Positions 15,801 through 25,529 of a stretch of DNA of 64,000 bases are shown here, piece after piece; the first letter of the stretch is position 1, and the number at the start of each line of letters is the position of its first letter. The notes below the pieces were generated by a model, which was not told the origin of the DNA, made no database searches, and saw nothing but the letters and a program-made list of their open reading frames with translations. The DNA is from Rhabditophanes sp. KR3021 (Eukaryota; Nematoda; Chromadorea; Rhabditida; Alloionematidae), in NCBI GenBank assembly GCA_963281155.1, contig CAUJLY010000006.1, positions 3,472,001-3,536,000 of the forward strand. Reading direction: 5' to 3'. Position numbers and translations under genes: made by a program.

Positions 15801-17987
15801 AAGATGGATTATTCACAAGTTCGAGAAGAATGGTTTGAACATATGAATTTTAAATTAAATCCAGACATCAGATATTGCTTGCTCAATGACTCTGACTCAA
15901 ACTTCACTCCCGAGGAAGCATTTGTAAATTACGTAAAAGAAATGCAACGATTGGGTAGTCTTCCAGAGTTGTGTAAAAGCCGCAGAGAACTAGTAGATAG
16001 TCTATTATTAGATGCTCAAGCAACAGCTGATACCAAGGAAATATGGCAATTCAAATCTGCTGATTATAGAGAAGAAAGAATTAATTTGGTTTTCTTCGCA
16101 ACACCATCTGGCATGGTACGCTATTTTGAGGAAAAAGTGGAAGCATTTAAGTATTTATCAGATATTGATAATGCAACGGATCGAGACAACTATCCCCACA
16201 AACATTTTATCAAAGAGTACCATCTAAAATCAAATAATGAAGATTGGTATAAAAGAGCTGTCAGAATGAAAAATCGTATGGTCATTGATATTAATCCGAA
16301 ATATCAAATTCCATACGATGGGCCTAAACAAACAGCGTATGGGATGATTGAAAACAAAACAATCTTAGCTCATGCCTACCAAGCTATATATTTAGATGAC
16401 GCTGTTGTTGGAGTTGTTGGTATTGAATTTGACTACGACTATTTAGTAGGATCAATGGATGGAGTAGGATGTGGGCCAGGAGTTAAGAATAACTGGTGTT
16501 TTTTGATTGACGAACATGGATATATTGTTTATAGTAGTCGTGCAAATACTACTTTTGACGCTTATCTTAATGAGAATTCAAATGATCCACGAAATGACAA
16601 AAATGTATTAGGTAAATGGTTTGGGTCGTTAAATCGTGTAACAGAATTTACCATGAAAAAGTTGACAGAACCACGATTCAACTACTATAGCATCAATAAA
16701 TTTGTTGATTATCAAGCTGTGTGTCAAAAAGAACCCGTGGTTGTTGCACATTCCTCAAATGGTCCAAGATCCCCATTAAAAAACTTATTTGAAATCGCGA
16801 GATGGTTGAAAAATGGCATACTTAAGATGGTTAAATCCTTTAAACTGTCATATTTCTTAACATTCTTTAAACTACAAACGATAAATGGTAAGTTGAGAAA
16901 TAAATTAAATATTTAATTATTTGTTTTAGCATATACTCCTTCCTTTCAAAAATCTGGAAACAATTCATATGCCTGTGAGAAAGAATCGCCATTCTTTATA
17001 GCAAACTTTGACAAAAAGCATCCAAAATATCCAGCCTTGAATGATGATAATAATTACGATCGTCCTTGCACCCATAGCCACCCACCATGCGCAATGTAAG
17101 TTAACTTCCCTGTCCCTATTGTAGTCCAATTTAATGAGTGTATGGCCGGGTTATTATCATAAAAATACATTCTTTTATGTATTATATAAAATGATGTAAA
17201 GTTAAAGCTAATTGCGTTATTGTCTTAACAATGACATCCCTAACTACATATTTAAAATATGCTTCAATCTATAGTTGGAAAATAACTTTTTGTATCTTTT
17301 TAGCAAAATATATGCATCATGGGTAACCGGAACAAATTTATTACTCGTTTCAATTGTTAACACTCAAGACTCTGTTTGCTATGATTCTACCCATTGCCAT
17401 TTACTTGGGGAAAAAGAAATGCAATTTAGTTTTAAAGTAAAAACGGATCCTGGAGAGTTAGGTACAACAACAACTCCAGCCCCACTAACCACAACAGATG
17501 GCGAGGAAACGGGCTTAAGTAAGAATAAATTCAAAGATATTGCAAGTTCTTTGCTCATTCAAAAAACAACACCTCTGCCAAATTTAGCACTTGAAACGCC
17601 AATTGATAAGAAGTTCTTCAAATGTAAAAAATCACCCAGTAAAAGAAGGAAACTGGCAATGGATACATGTTCATATGATGATATCCAAAAGGTAAGGAAT
17701 AATTTAGTTGCAATAATATCATAAGCAAATATTTGAATTAAATATTATAATATCTAAAATGCATCGGGGATAAAATATTTCATTTGGGGATATAAATCTT
17801 TATGCAGCAAATTTCATTTGAAATTGCATTTTACAATGATATTTAAATATATTACACACTTTTCTTCTAGATTGACGTCAATAAGCCATGTTCATCTGCA
17901 TTTTCCCTATTATCAAATACAAGCATAACGTTAACTACCCTGTTTATATGGATAATATTATCATTTGCTGGTCAAGTGCCTTTCTAA
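12803..17987 (+). CDS. Voltage-gated calcium channel alpha2/delta subunit
   Basis: The gene has eleven exons: 12803-12900, 12961-13933, 14120-14263, 14553-14807, 14855-15229, 15327-15413, 15555-15629, 15687-16887, 16930-17095, 17304-17691 and 17871-17987. All phases agree and give 1292 residues. Features in order are a signal peptide (LFWLLLLVLICQTYA), the alpha2/delta N-terminal domain with FFPAAPW, and a von Willebrand A domain whose metal site DLSGSM (about residue 267) has the DxSxS pattern. VLITDGAP-like MLITDGAP follows. Then come two cache-like segments (FFILDNNGYVVVHP; WCFLIDEHGYIVYSS), a cysteine-containing region, a Thr-rich linker and a C-terminal hydrophobic stretch that fits membrane or GPI anchoring. 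The subunit traffics and modulates CaV channels in nerve and muscle. C. elegans has two such proteins, UNC-36 and TAG-180, and I cannot tell from memory which this matches. The next gene in this direction is 3 kb away. Confidence 0.92.
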
Positions 17988-20900
17988 GAATTCGAAACTA
18001 CAAAGAATGAATTATGCTTGTTGGATTGAAGTGACTGGACAAAAATCAACTGCAAATAATACAAATAATTGTAGCGTTTAACGCCAAAAATTAAAAGCCT
18101 TCAAATAATTAAATGCCTGGTAGCCAAAATGGCCATTATTTGATGTTTAATCGTTCATCAAATGTTTTTCTCTATATTTATACTTTCACTCACAATCATT
18201 CTCTTCAAATGAGCCTTCAAACAATTTGGAATTTTATCTAAAACTTTTTTATATTATCAATATACAAATCACTGCAATTAGTACATATTATTTTATATAC
18301 ACTCTACTTCATAATCAGGTCTATTTACCAAAAATATAATACAACCCCGTACACCTCGATTTAATGTCTTGTTTAGAAAAACCTAGTTAATATTTAGTCC
18401 TATTATATATTCTACATCCTTAATTTCTATTCTATTTCAAGATTTCTTGTATAAATTTCTATATTTCAAGGCATAATAATTGTTGTTGATAAAGTTTTTA
18501 TTACCATTTCTTTCATAATCTTGCCCATATTAACAAATGAAACGTATCATTTCACATACTTATATAAATAACAAAAATTCTGGCATGGCATTCCTTTGAA
18601 TTAATTCTAGAGAATGATTTGTATGAATTGAAATTATGCGTCTTTGTTGTGAAATACATAGCCCTTGAATGATTGAATGGAATTCGGGTAAACTAATTTT
18701 AGATGTATACTTATATTTATTTATTCGAGTTTTACAAATTGGTATAAACAATGAGTGATAGCTTTTGGTGTCTAATTAAAGCTATCAAGCAAATTAAGAA
18801 GCCGTATAATTATTTATGGACATAACATCTCACTTTTATATTGCCTACCAATTTTCTCTAATTTTGACATAAACAAAGAGAGACAAGTTCAAGACAGTGG
18901 AATATTTTAACCATAAACATAATTAAAACATCAAGAAAGTGTCTTGAGTTGCACATTTCGTGATATCTTATTCTCCCATAAACTTACTTAACGAAAGGCA
19001 AATGAAGTTCATACTTGTTATCACGGGGCAATTCTTATAAAATATATGTTATTTAACATGTCTTATGAAAACTTTATTTAAGAAGAAGACCAGATGTATA
19101 TATTTACATACACATTATTCTTATTTTTTTGCCTTATAAATTTATAAAAAATGCAATACCATCTTTATCATTTAATGAGCCCTATATCAATTGTTGTGTC
19201 ATTTTGCAAGTATGTTTCAAATATATATTTGTATAAATATTCAATTGCAATGTAGATTGGATTTTTAGGATAAAATGAAACAGTTTGAGATGGTTCTTTG
19301 TTTCGGTTCTTGTTTGATATGTAGGAGGGCGACGTTGAACGAATAAAGAAAATAATGATGAGATGCTATAAAATATCTATATTTTGCTTATACTATTGTA
19401 CATGACTTCAAAAAGTATCTTCCTAAGGGTTGGTCGTAATATATTTACCAACATCATTCATATAGTTCAAAAGGGAACTCGTCTCCTAATAAAGACCTGT
19501 TTTGGTAGGAATTATACATTATGTATAGTGATAATAAAAAAGAAAAAATTAGGGGCTTTGAATTAAAGTCAAAAAAAGCAAATAGTCCCAAGAGCTTATC
19601 ATTCCCAGATTTTTTAAGCCAACCAATCAAAACGCTTTTTTTAAACTTTGCAACGCTTTTGATATGATTTTTGTTATTACTTTTGGCAAAAATTACTTCT
19701 GCTATAAATCTATAATCTTTCATTGTGTCGTTTATTTTGAAAAGCTTATTTAATTAATGTCGTTTGTCTGGCCAATGAAATGTTATTTTAAATTGATAAG
19801 GCAAAAAATGATTCACTTTTTGATGTTTTGGTAAATATCTTTGATTAGAAGTATGATAAACCTCGATTTTTACCAAAACAAACAAAGCCCTTTATTGAAT
19901 GTTTATTTTTGAGTTTCTTTTATAAACTCATTACAAACTATTACTTTTTATTTCATAATTTAAATATGCTCTTTTATTTCTCCAATTTGCCAACATATTG
20001 TTTCGCTAATTTTTAAAGATCTGTCTATTTCCCATTGTGTGCCTGGTGCACGAGAAAGACCCTACAATTGCTACCCTTTTAAAGGCATTTGTTTAAATGA
20101 ACAATTTTAAAACTCTTGACTTTTCTGGTTTTTCATTTTCCCTCCTTACGAGCTACTACTTCCCATTCGGTTCCATTTTTTGTGGACTCCCAAATTCTTC
20201 TTCTCAATTAAACAAGTTCCATGGTTCATTGAAAATAATATGAACGTTTAGGTTGCTTTAATAATATTATTTTTAGTTTAAAAAAACTCCAACTATATTT
20301 ATATTCATACACATATACATAAACACATTCATAATAATAAGTCGACGATTATTCTAAACATATTCTAACCATAACAACTTTATTTTTGGACCAAGATAAA
20401 TTTAAAACGATTTCGGGCGCATCAATTGAACAATTTTCAAATAAAATTATAGCCCTTTGAAATACACTTTCTAGGATTTAATAATATATTTTCAATTATC
20501 ACTCTCCAAAGTTAATTTGCTTATTCAAATGCTTGCTATCAAACTCAACTGGATGTATGATGGCCTAGAGATATGTTTATTAGGATTTATATTTTAAAAT
20601 ATCTGACTTATTGTTTGTATATTGCCACCGTCATCTACTAATTTTTTGTTGAACCTTAATATTAACTTATTTCCTCCTTCTCATTAATGGCAAACAGACG
20701 TGAAGACAACTTATTTATATTTATTTTCAGGAACAATAAACGTGTTATTTTATATACATTTGCTGTCAATTAATCTAGAAAAGGTGACATATTTCTATGA
20801 TAAAGAGTTCCATAGTAGAAAAGATATCAGTAAGTATCGGCTCTCTCGATAAACATTTATCCTCACAATCAACCTCGTTATCACAAAGTTGATATACCGA

Positions 20901-21001
20901 AAATTTAGTGGTGGCTTAGTTTACACAAATTGTAGAGACATTTTACTGTGTGCCATTGAAATGCGTTAAGAGTATCACCCCAAATCCTCTATTAATTTTA
21001 T
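17988..21001. other. 3 kb spacer without recognised genes
   Basis: The first part must hold the alpha2/delta 3'UTR. No AATAAA is obvious close to the stop. The open frames at 18560-18751 and 19384-19723 are short, AT-biased and overlap on both strands, so I do not call them. Confidence 0.45.
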
Positions 21002-21839
21002 ATGAAAGAAACGCTTTTGAACCGAAATATGTTTAGTACTGTTGTTAAGAGCTTCGTTATCATATTATGCTGTAAGTTTAATTTTGTCATCTACTTATCA
21101 TTTTTCCTGATAGACATATCTTACATCAACGGAAGTATTCAGTGTTTTTGTACAAATCAGCATTGCGAAGAAAGGATTACTTGTAATGGAGAGTATTGTT
21201 TAGTTGGCTTATCATTAAAAGGTAAGTATTTAGTTAAAAGTGACATTTTGGGTGATTGAATAACGATATCTACCACTTTAAATACGTAATTTGAAAATAG
21301 AAAAATGCATGTCAAGACCATTTTGCTGTCACAAATCTTGATACCTAACAATTACCGACAACTATCAAACTATCATTAATCTTTTTCCTTTTTAGCTGGA
21401 AAAGCATCATTAGAGCAAATGTGCGTAGACCATACCGTTGATATGCCCGAAAGTTGTTCGCAAAATTGGAATGGGTTTACAGAAGTTTGTAGTTGTGACA
21501 AAGAGTATTGCAATACATTTGTCTTCTTACGTGCATCAATAGATACAAGACAACAAGAAGAAATTGAAAATTTAGAAATGCTAGGAGCTGGCAACTCAAA
21601 AACATACGATTCATCAAGAGATAGGGTAATTAAATTATATTAATGATTAGCACACAAATACTATCCCATAACATGCTCATACGTATCTTAAACTGTTTTG
21701 TTTATAGTCTGATTATGGAGGCAAAAGAAAATGGAAGCAAGGTAATAATCTAATTTTACTATTGGTAATCGTACCATTGGCTGTTGGTGGAAGTACAATT
21801 TTTTTAATTTTCTTAAATTATCATTGCAAAATGAGATAA
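21002..21839 (+). CDS. Small secreted-type membrane protein with a three-finger-like (Ly6/activin-receptor-like) ectodomain
   Basis: Exons are 21002-21221, 21396-21625 and 21708-21839, with consistent phases. A 42-nt in-frame stretch (about 21072-21113) has GTAAGT and TAG borders and may be a further intron. Without it the signal peptide is compact: MFSTVVKSFVIILC at 21029 onward. The ectodomain has about ten cysteines in the pattern CxCxxxxC-x5-C-x4-C then C-x9-C-x8-CxC-x4-C, ending in CSCDKEYCN. That is a typical CxxxxxCN end of Ly6, snake-toxin-like and TGF-beta-receptor ectodomains. A C-terminal segment (NLILLLVIVPLAVGG onward) is a single transmembrane helix with a short basic tail. I do not recognise the orthologue. 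Such proteins act as receptor or channel modulators, but no function is claimed here. Confidence 0.75.
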
Positions 21840-22656
21840 AATTGTTACTTTTCCTTTGTCTATGCAAAATACATTCTTTCTTTTTCAATTAATGTTCACA
21901 AGTGGTCTTTAATCGTTGACTCTGCATTAAGTCCTTATTGAGAAAAAGAGAATGACGTAAAAGTTATTGTTTAATTGCACAAAGAATATAAAATCTAAAC
22001 AGGTGGGAAACGTTGTTTGAATAGGTTTTATCAAAGTTTTTTATCAAAATCCTTTTAACTTGGAAGTAGTCACTTTAAGGTGGCTGACAAAAATGTAATA
22101 TTCTATTATACAATTATATGACCCCTCAACTTAGAACCAATGTTCAATTTAAATTTGGAAAAATGATTGAAGTTTCGATTTAAGCAATTATTAATATACA
22201 CGTTAACATATTTGTAGTAAGAGAAAAAGGACAACTCGGATGAAGGTTAAATTTGTGCGCATTTCTTGGCTTAAAAATCAAGCTCTGCCAAATTATGATT
22301 GTAATTCATCATTTGTAACTAACGTATTTCAAAGTCTACTAATTCTGATACATGTTTACATATATTAGATAAACAATTAATAAATTAAAGAACCTTGAAT
22401 TTTTTTGTTTAAAGAATCATAAGAATTATAGATGTAAGTAAAAGGATTTTAATGTGAATTACAAATTATACTTATTTTTTAATAAAAGGAAGGTCAAATT
22501 TAAGATTAATTGATGAAATTCGTGTTCGGTTTTTAACTTCGTTGTTCGGGTAGTATATTTATAGTTAATTAGTTTGGACAAATTTGAAATGATCAAAATA
22601 AAGTGAAAGATCGAAATTATTGCTAGGCGAATGTAACGTTTTTGTAGTTTAATAAA
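21840..22656. other. Convergent 3' spacer
   Basis: This lies between the ends of the three-finger-like gene (plus) and the LIM gene (minus). It should contain both 3'UTRs. I see no other feature. Confidence 0.45.
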
Positions 22657-23527
22657 CTAAGTGGTTAAAGTCAAAATTCCTGCCCCGACACCATGACCAT
22701 ATCCCTTGGGTCCAAAATCACGAGCATAACAAGCTGTAATGTAAACAATAAAGATAATTAAATAGTTACTTACGATTACAAAATATCTCATTATTTCTTT
22801 CCGACAATTGCCCCATCTGCAATGATTTTTCACAGCTGTTACAACGGAAACAACGTTTATGCCAACATGATCCAGCCGTTGACACTTTCTCAGCTTCGTA
22901 TACTTTTTGTTGACATCTTTTGCAATGCTTGGTCTGATTCAAATAATCGGCCACACCATTGTTTTTGAAATCATTTGGATTAACTTTATTATTCTTTTTG
23001 ATTAAAGAAGACACTGATTGCTTCTTAGGAATGACAACACTATGTTTATTATCCTTAGTGTCGAACATGCTTTTTTCCTTTGTAGGAGGTAATGGCTTAA
23101 GAGGGTGTTTTTTTTCAGGAGCGTCATAGACCTTTACAGTGTTAAAATTGTTATCTTTAGAATAGTATGGCTTAGATAGGGATTCCTTGTCCATAACTGG
23201 AGGTAAGGTGTCCTTGGCAAGGTGTGCCATTGTGTGGTCCTCGATATTAGTATCAGAATATATATGTACTGTTGATGTTAAAGACCAAACAGGGAGTCCA
23301 ATACAACTTTCGCAAAATAACTATAAATAGTGTAATGATTAGGATTAGCTTTAAATACTCACCAAGTACTTGTAAAAATGAAAGACGTTTTCATTTAGAA
23401 TTTGTTGGCACTTAGGATTACAACATTTAAAGCATGATCGATGGTACATATGCTTATAAACCGTAACACATTCTTCTGAGTTGTTAGGTATTGTTAGGCG
23501 ACAACTACTACAATTTAAAATTTCCAT
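22657..23527 (-). CDS. Two-LIM-domain protein with a CRP/MLP-like second LIM
   Basis: Exons 23527-23363, 23320-22774 and 22733-22657 give 262 residues. LIM 1 starts at residue 6: CSSC, then HRSCFKC, then CNPKC and FCESC, spanning the first intron. A linker of about 100 residues is rich in Lys, Pro and Ser. LIM 2 is CKRCQQKVYEAEKVSTAGS, then WHKRCFRCNSC, then FCNPCYARDFGPKGYGHGVG. The tail FGPKGYG...GAG is the glycine-rich signature that follows LIM domains in cysteine-rich/muscle LIM proteins (CRP, MLP) and in CRIP. This argues for an actin-cytoskeleton or muscle adaptor. In-frame ATGs at 23230 and nearby could start a shorter LIM2-only form. The gene is on the same strand as lin-14 and starts about 2 kb behind its stop codon, so its promoter lies in or next to the lin-14 3' end. 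Confidence 0.8.
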
Positions 23528-23999
23528 GCTCGCAATTACTACAACGATCCTAATGGGTAAGAATAAATAAAAGATTTAAAATGAACGATATCTTACGAAT
23601 ATACTACTTGCCGCAATCGGAAAGACTTTATAATTGGAAAGAGAATTGAATGAGATGATAGTATCTCTACGTAATTGAGATGTCTGAGAAAGTCTAATAA
23701 AATATCTAGTTTCAAAAGTAAATCTTTATCCTAAACTCCACATTCTATTGTGAAATTTAATTAACACAAAACAAAATAAAGAAAAGGGTTTACCGTTGTA
23801 AATTTGAATAATTTAAACCTTGTAAGACAAAGACATTTTTAGATCCGACCTATATAATAGTTTTAAGACATAACAGTCCACTTCTAACAAAAATGGCAGG
23901 AATGATGAACTTTCTTTATTGTAAATGACTCAAATAGTCTCTTGATGAGACACAAAAAATTTGTGAATATTGCAGTTCATATAATTGAGTAGTAGAAGC
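23528..23999. other. Promoter region of the LIM gene / end of lin-14 transcript
   Basis: No coding signal is seen. It separates the LIM gene start from the probable lin-14 polyadenylation area at 24015-24062, where AATAAA occurs twice on the minus strand (24020-24015 and 24062-24057). Confidence 0.35.
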
Positions 24000-24638
24000 T
24001 GTTGTTGCGTTATTTTTATTATTGTTGTGTCGATGGTGCAATAAAAATGTGTATCTTTTATTCACCTATCTTAATTCGTTAAAGATTAGTAGACGCATTA
24101 TGATACGATTCAGTTGATATCATTTGGCTAAACAAATAAGAAAAGACAGTCTCAATGAAAAGCTATTGAAAAGTTCTTGCTATATGATCCATATAATTTG
24201 ATTATTCACTTCAACAATGGATATGAGCAAATTTGAAAAAATCTTTTATATAAAATGAAAAGAAGCATTGATTACAAGATTAATGGTTTATAGATGTAAG
24301 TTGTGACAATTTTGATATTTAGGCGTCATAAATATTTAAAAGTATACCAAAAAATTGACTTCCCTAAAGCAATACTTTTGTTTCAAGAAGGAGAATTTAA
24401 TATGGAGTGAGTGTGTTGATTTTTAAATTTTTTGTACATAAATAACAAAAGTGTCAGGTTATACAAATATAGAATACAATACGAAAAACGGTGTAAGGTT
24501 ATATATATAGTAAAAGAATATAAGATAAATGAAAAATAAAGTCTAAAATATTAAGAACATTTTGTTAAAATTATGATGTAACATCGCAAAAATATATTTG
24601 AATAAAATTACTAAACTGCACAATTTTAACGAATTGTT

Positions 24639-24646
24639 TCCCTGAG
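24639..24646 (-). promoter_or_regulatory. lin-4 site A (8-nt seed match)
   Basis: The plus strand reads TCCCTGAG, so the mRNA has CUCAGGGA, pairing lin-4 nucleotides 1-8 without a break. Pairing beyond the seed looks weak (TTTGTTTGG follows). Confidence 0.8.
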
Positions 24647-24677
24647 TTTGTTTGGATATATCAACATAAAATTAAAT

Positions 24678-24685
24678 TCCCTGAG
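24678..24685 (-). promoter_or_regulatory. lin-4 site B (8-nt seed match with 3' pairing)
   Basis: The plus strand reads TCCCTGAG, followed at once by TTGTGTTGA. This resembles the lin-4 3' part (AAGTGTGA) with a short internal loop. It is one of the two perfect 8-mers. Confidence 0.85.
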
Positions 24686-24752
24686 TTGTGTTGATGATTT
24701 GAAGATGGATAAAAAATAGTTAGATAAAGAAGATATAAAGAAAAGATAAAAA

Positions 24753-24759
24753 TCCCTGA
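24753..24759 (-). promoter_or_regulatory. lin-4 site C (7-nt seed match)
   Basis: The plus strand reads TCCCTGA (nucleotides 1-7), and TTGTGAGTG lies about 9 nt further on, which can pair in part with the lin-4 3' half. Confidence 0.75.
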
Positions 24760-24787
24760 ATTTTAAATTGTGAGTGTTAAATATTGA

Positions 24788-24794
24788 CCTGAGA
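24788..24794 (-). promoter_or_regulatory. lin-4 site D (offset seed)
   Basis: The plus strand reads CCTGAGA, matching lin-4 nucleotides 3-9. Nucleotides 1 and 2 are mismatched. Confidence 0.55.
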
Positions 24795-24841
24795 TAATAA
24801 TTAAAACTTGTCTGCCAATTTGATTGAGAATTGAAACAGAT

Positions 24842-24847
24842 TCCTGA
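24842..24847 (-). promoter_or_regulatory. lin-4 site E (weak)
   Basis: The plus strand reads TCCTGA, matching lin-4 nucleotides 3-7 with a deleted C. It is counted only because of its place inside the cluster. Confidence 0.35.
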
Positions 24848-24907
24848 TTTATTTTGATAAATTTATGAAAATTTTGGGAGTTGGTTGCATTATATATAAA
24901 AAGAGTT

Positions 24908-24917
24908 TCCTGAGGTA
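24908..24917 (-). promoter_or_regulatory. Overlapping lin-4 and let-7 family site
   Basis: The plus strand reads TCCTGAGGTA. CCTGAG matches lin-4 nucleotides 3-8. TGAGGTA (24911-24917) is the first seven nucleotides of let-7. The mRNA word UACCUCAGGA could therefore be bound by either microRNA, but not by both at once. Confidence 0.6.
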
Positions 24918-24966
24918 AAAGATATATAACACAAAAAGGTATAAAATACTTTGCCAAAAAACACAG

Positions 24967-24974
24967 CCCTGAGA
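24967..24974 (-). promoter_or_regulatory. lin-4 site G (seed plus 3' pairing)
   Basis: The plus strand reads CCCTGAGA (lin-4 nucleotides 2-9). GGCCGAGTGAGA lies 10-20 nt on and resembles the lin-4 3' half ACCTCAAGTGTGA. Confidence 0.8.
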
Positions 24975-25014
24975 ATTATAAAAGGCCGAGTGAGAAGAAG
25001 CAAATTCGTACGTT

Positions 25015-25021
25015 GCCTGAG
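25015..25021 (-). promoter_or_regulatory. lin-4 site H (offset seed)
   Basis: The plus strand reads GCCTGAG, matching lin-4 nucleotides 3-8. AATTGAGTTGG follows after a short gap. Confidence 0.6.
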
Positions 25022-25041
25022 TTTAAAATTGAGTTGGTGCA

Positions 25042-25048
25042 TCCCTGA
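25042..25048 (-). promoter_or_regulatory. lin-4 site I (7-nt seed match)
   Basis: The plus strand reads TCCCTGA (lin-4 nucleotides 1-7). It is the member of the cluster nearest the stop codon. Confidence 0.7.
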
Positions 25049-25529
25049 ATTTGTTTTGCATTTTATAACGTATGTTGTTTGAGCATAATGGCTTTTTACA
25101 GACAACTACCTATTCGTCTGATTAAATGCTATCATTTGAAAGTGATCGCTTCTGTTACCAATTTTGCTTGACAGCCATAAATTATATTTTTAATTTCACG
25201 TGTTGACTGCTTCTTATCACCCAGCGCTTTGTGAAAAATATGTATATGTGGAGAAGAGGTAACAATTTGGTGTTGAAATTGGTATGTTCGGATGATGGAA
25301 CATATTATTGTGTTAGAATAAGCTATTCAGTAATTTGATTTTGTAAATGAAGACTATTTGCCGTTAATCTTATTAGTTTCTGGATAAAAGTAGAATATTG
25401 TTTGTTTGGAAAGGCGCGAACAATTTTAATTTGTGATGAAGTCTGCTGCATATTGTGTATAGTGTTGATACTTTTCATAATAACTTTGTTGGTTCAAATG
25501 GGAGACGTCAATTTTTTAGCCTCAGATCT

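Larger units (their letters stand above)
24000..25529 (-). other. lin-14: lin-14 3' untranslated region
   Basis: This is the stretch directly behind the lin-14 stop codon, read on the minus strand. Its length of about 1.5 kb to the AATAAA hexamers near 24.0-24.06 kb is close to the about 1.6 kb known for C. elegans lin-14. The block 24639-25048 contains nine copies of the lin-4 seed complement. On the plus strand these are visible as TCCCTGAG-like words, the lin-4 sequence itself. None is seen on this strand in the flanking parts of the UTR. In C. elegans, lin-4 pairing to seven such sites represses LIN-14 protein after the first larval stage. The 3' end of the transcript is inferred, not seen. 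Confidence 0.8.
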
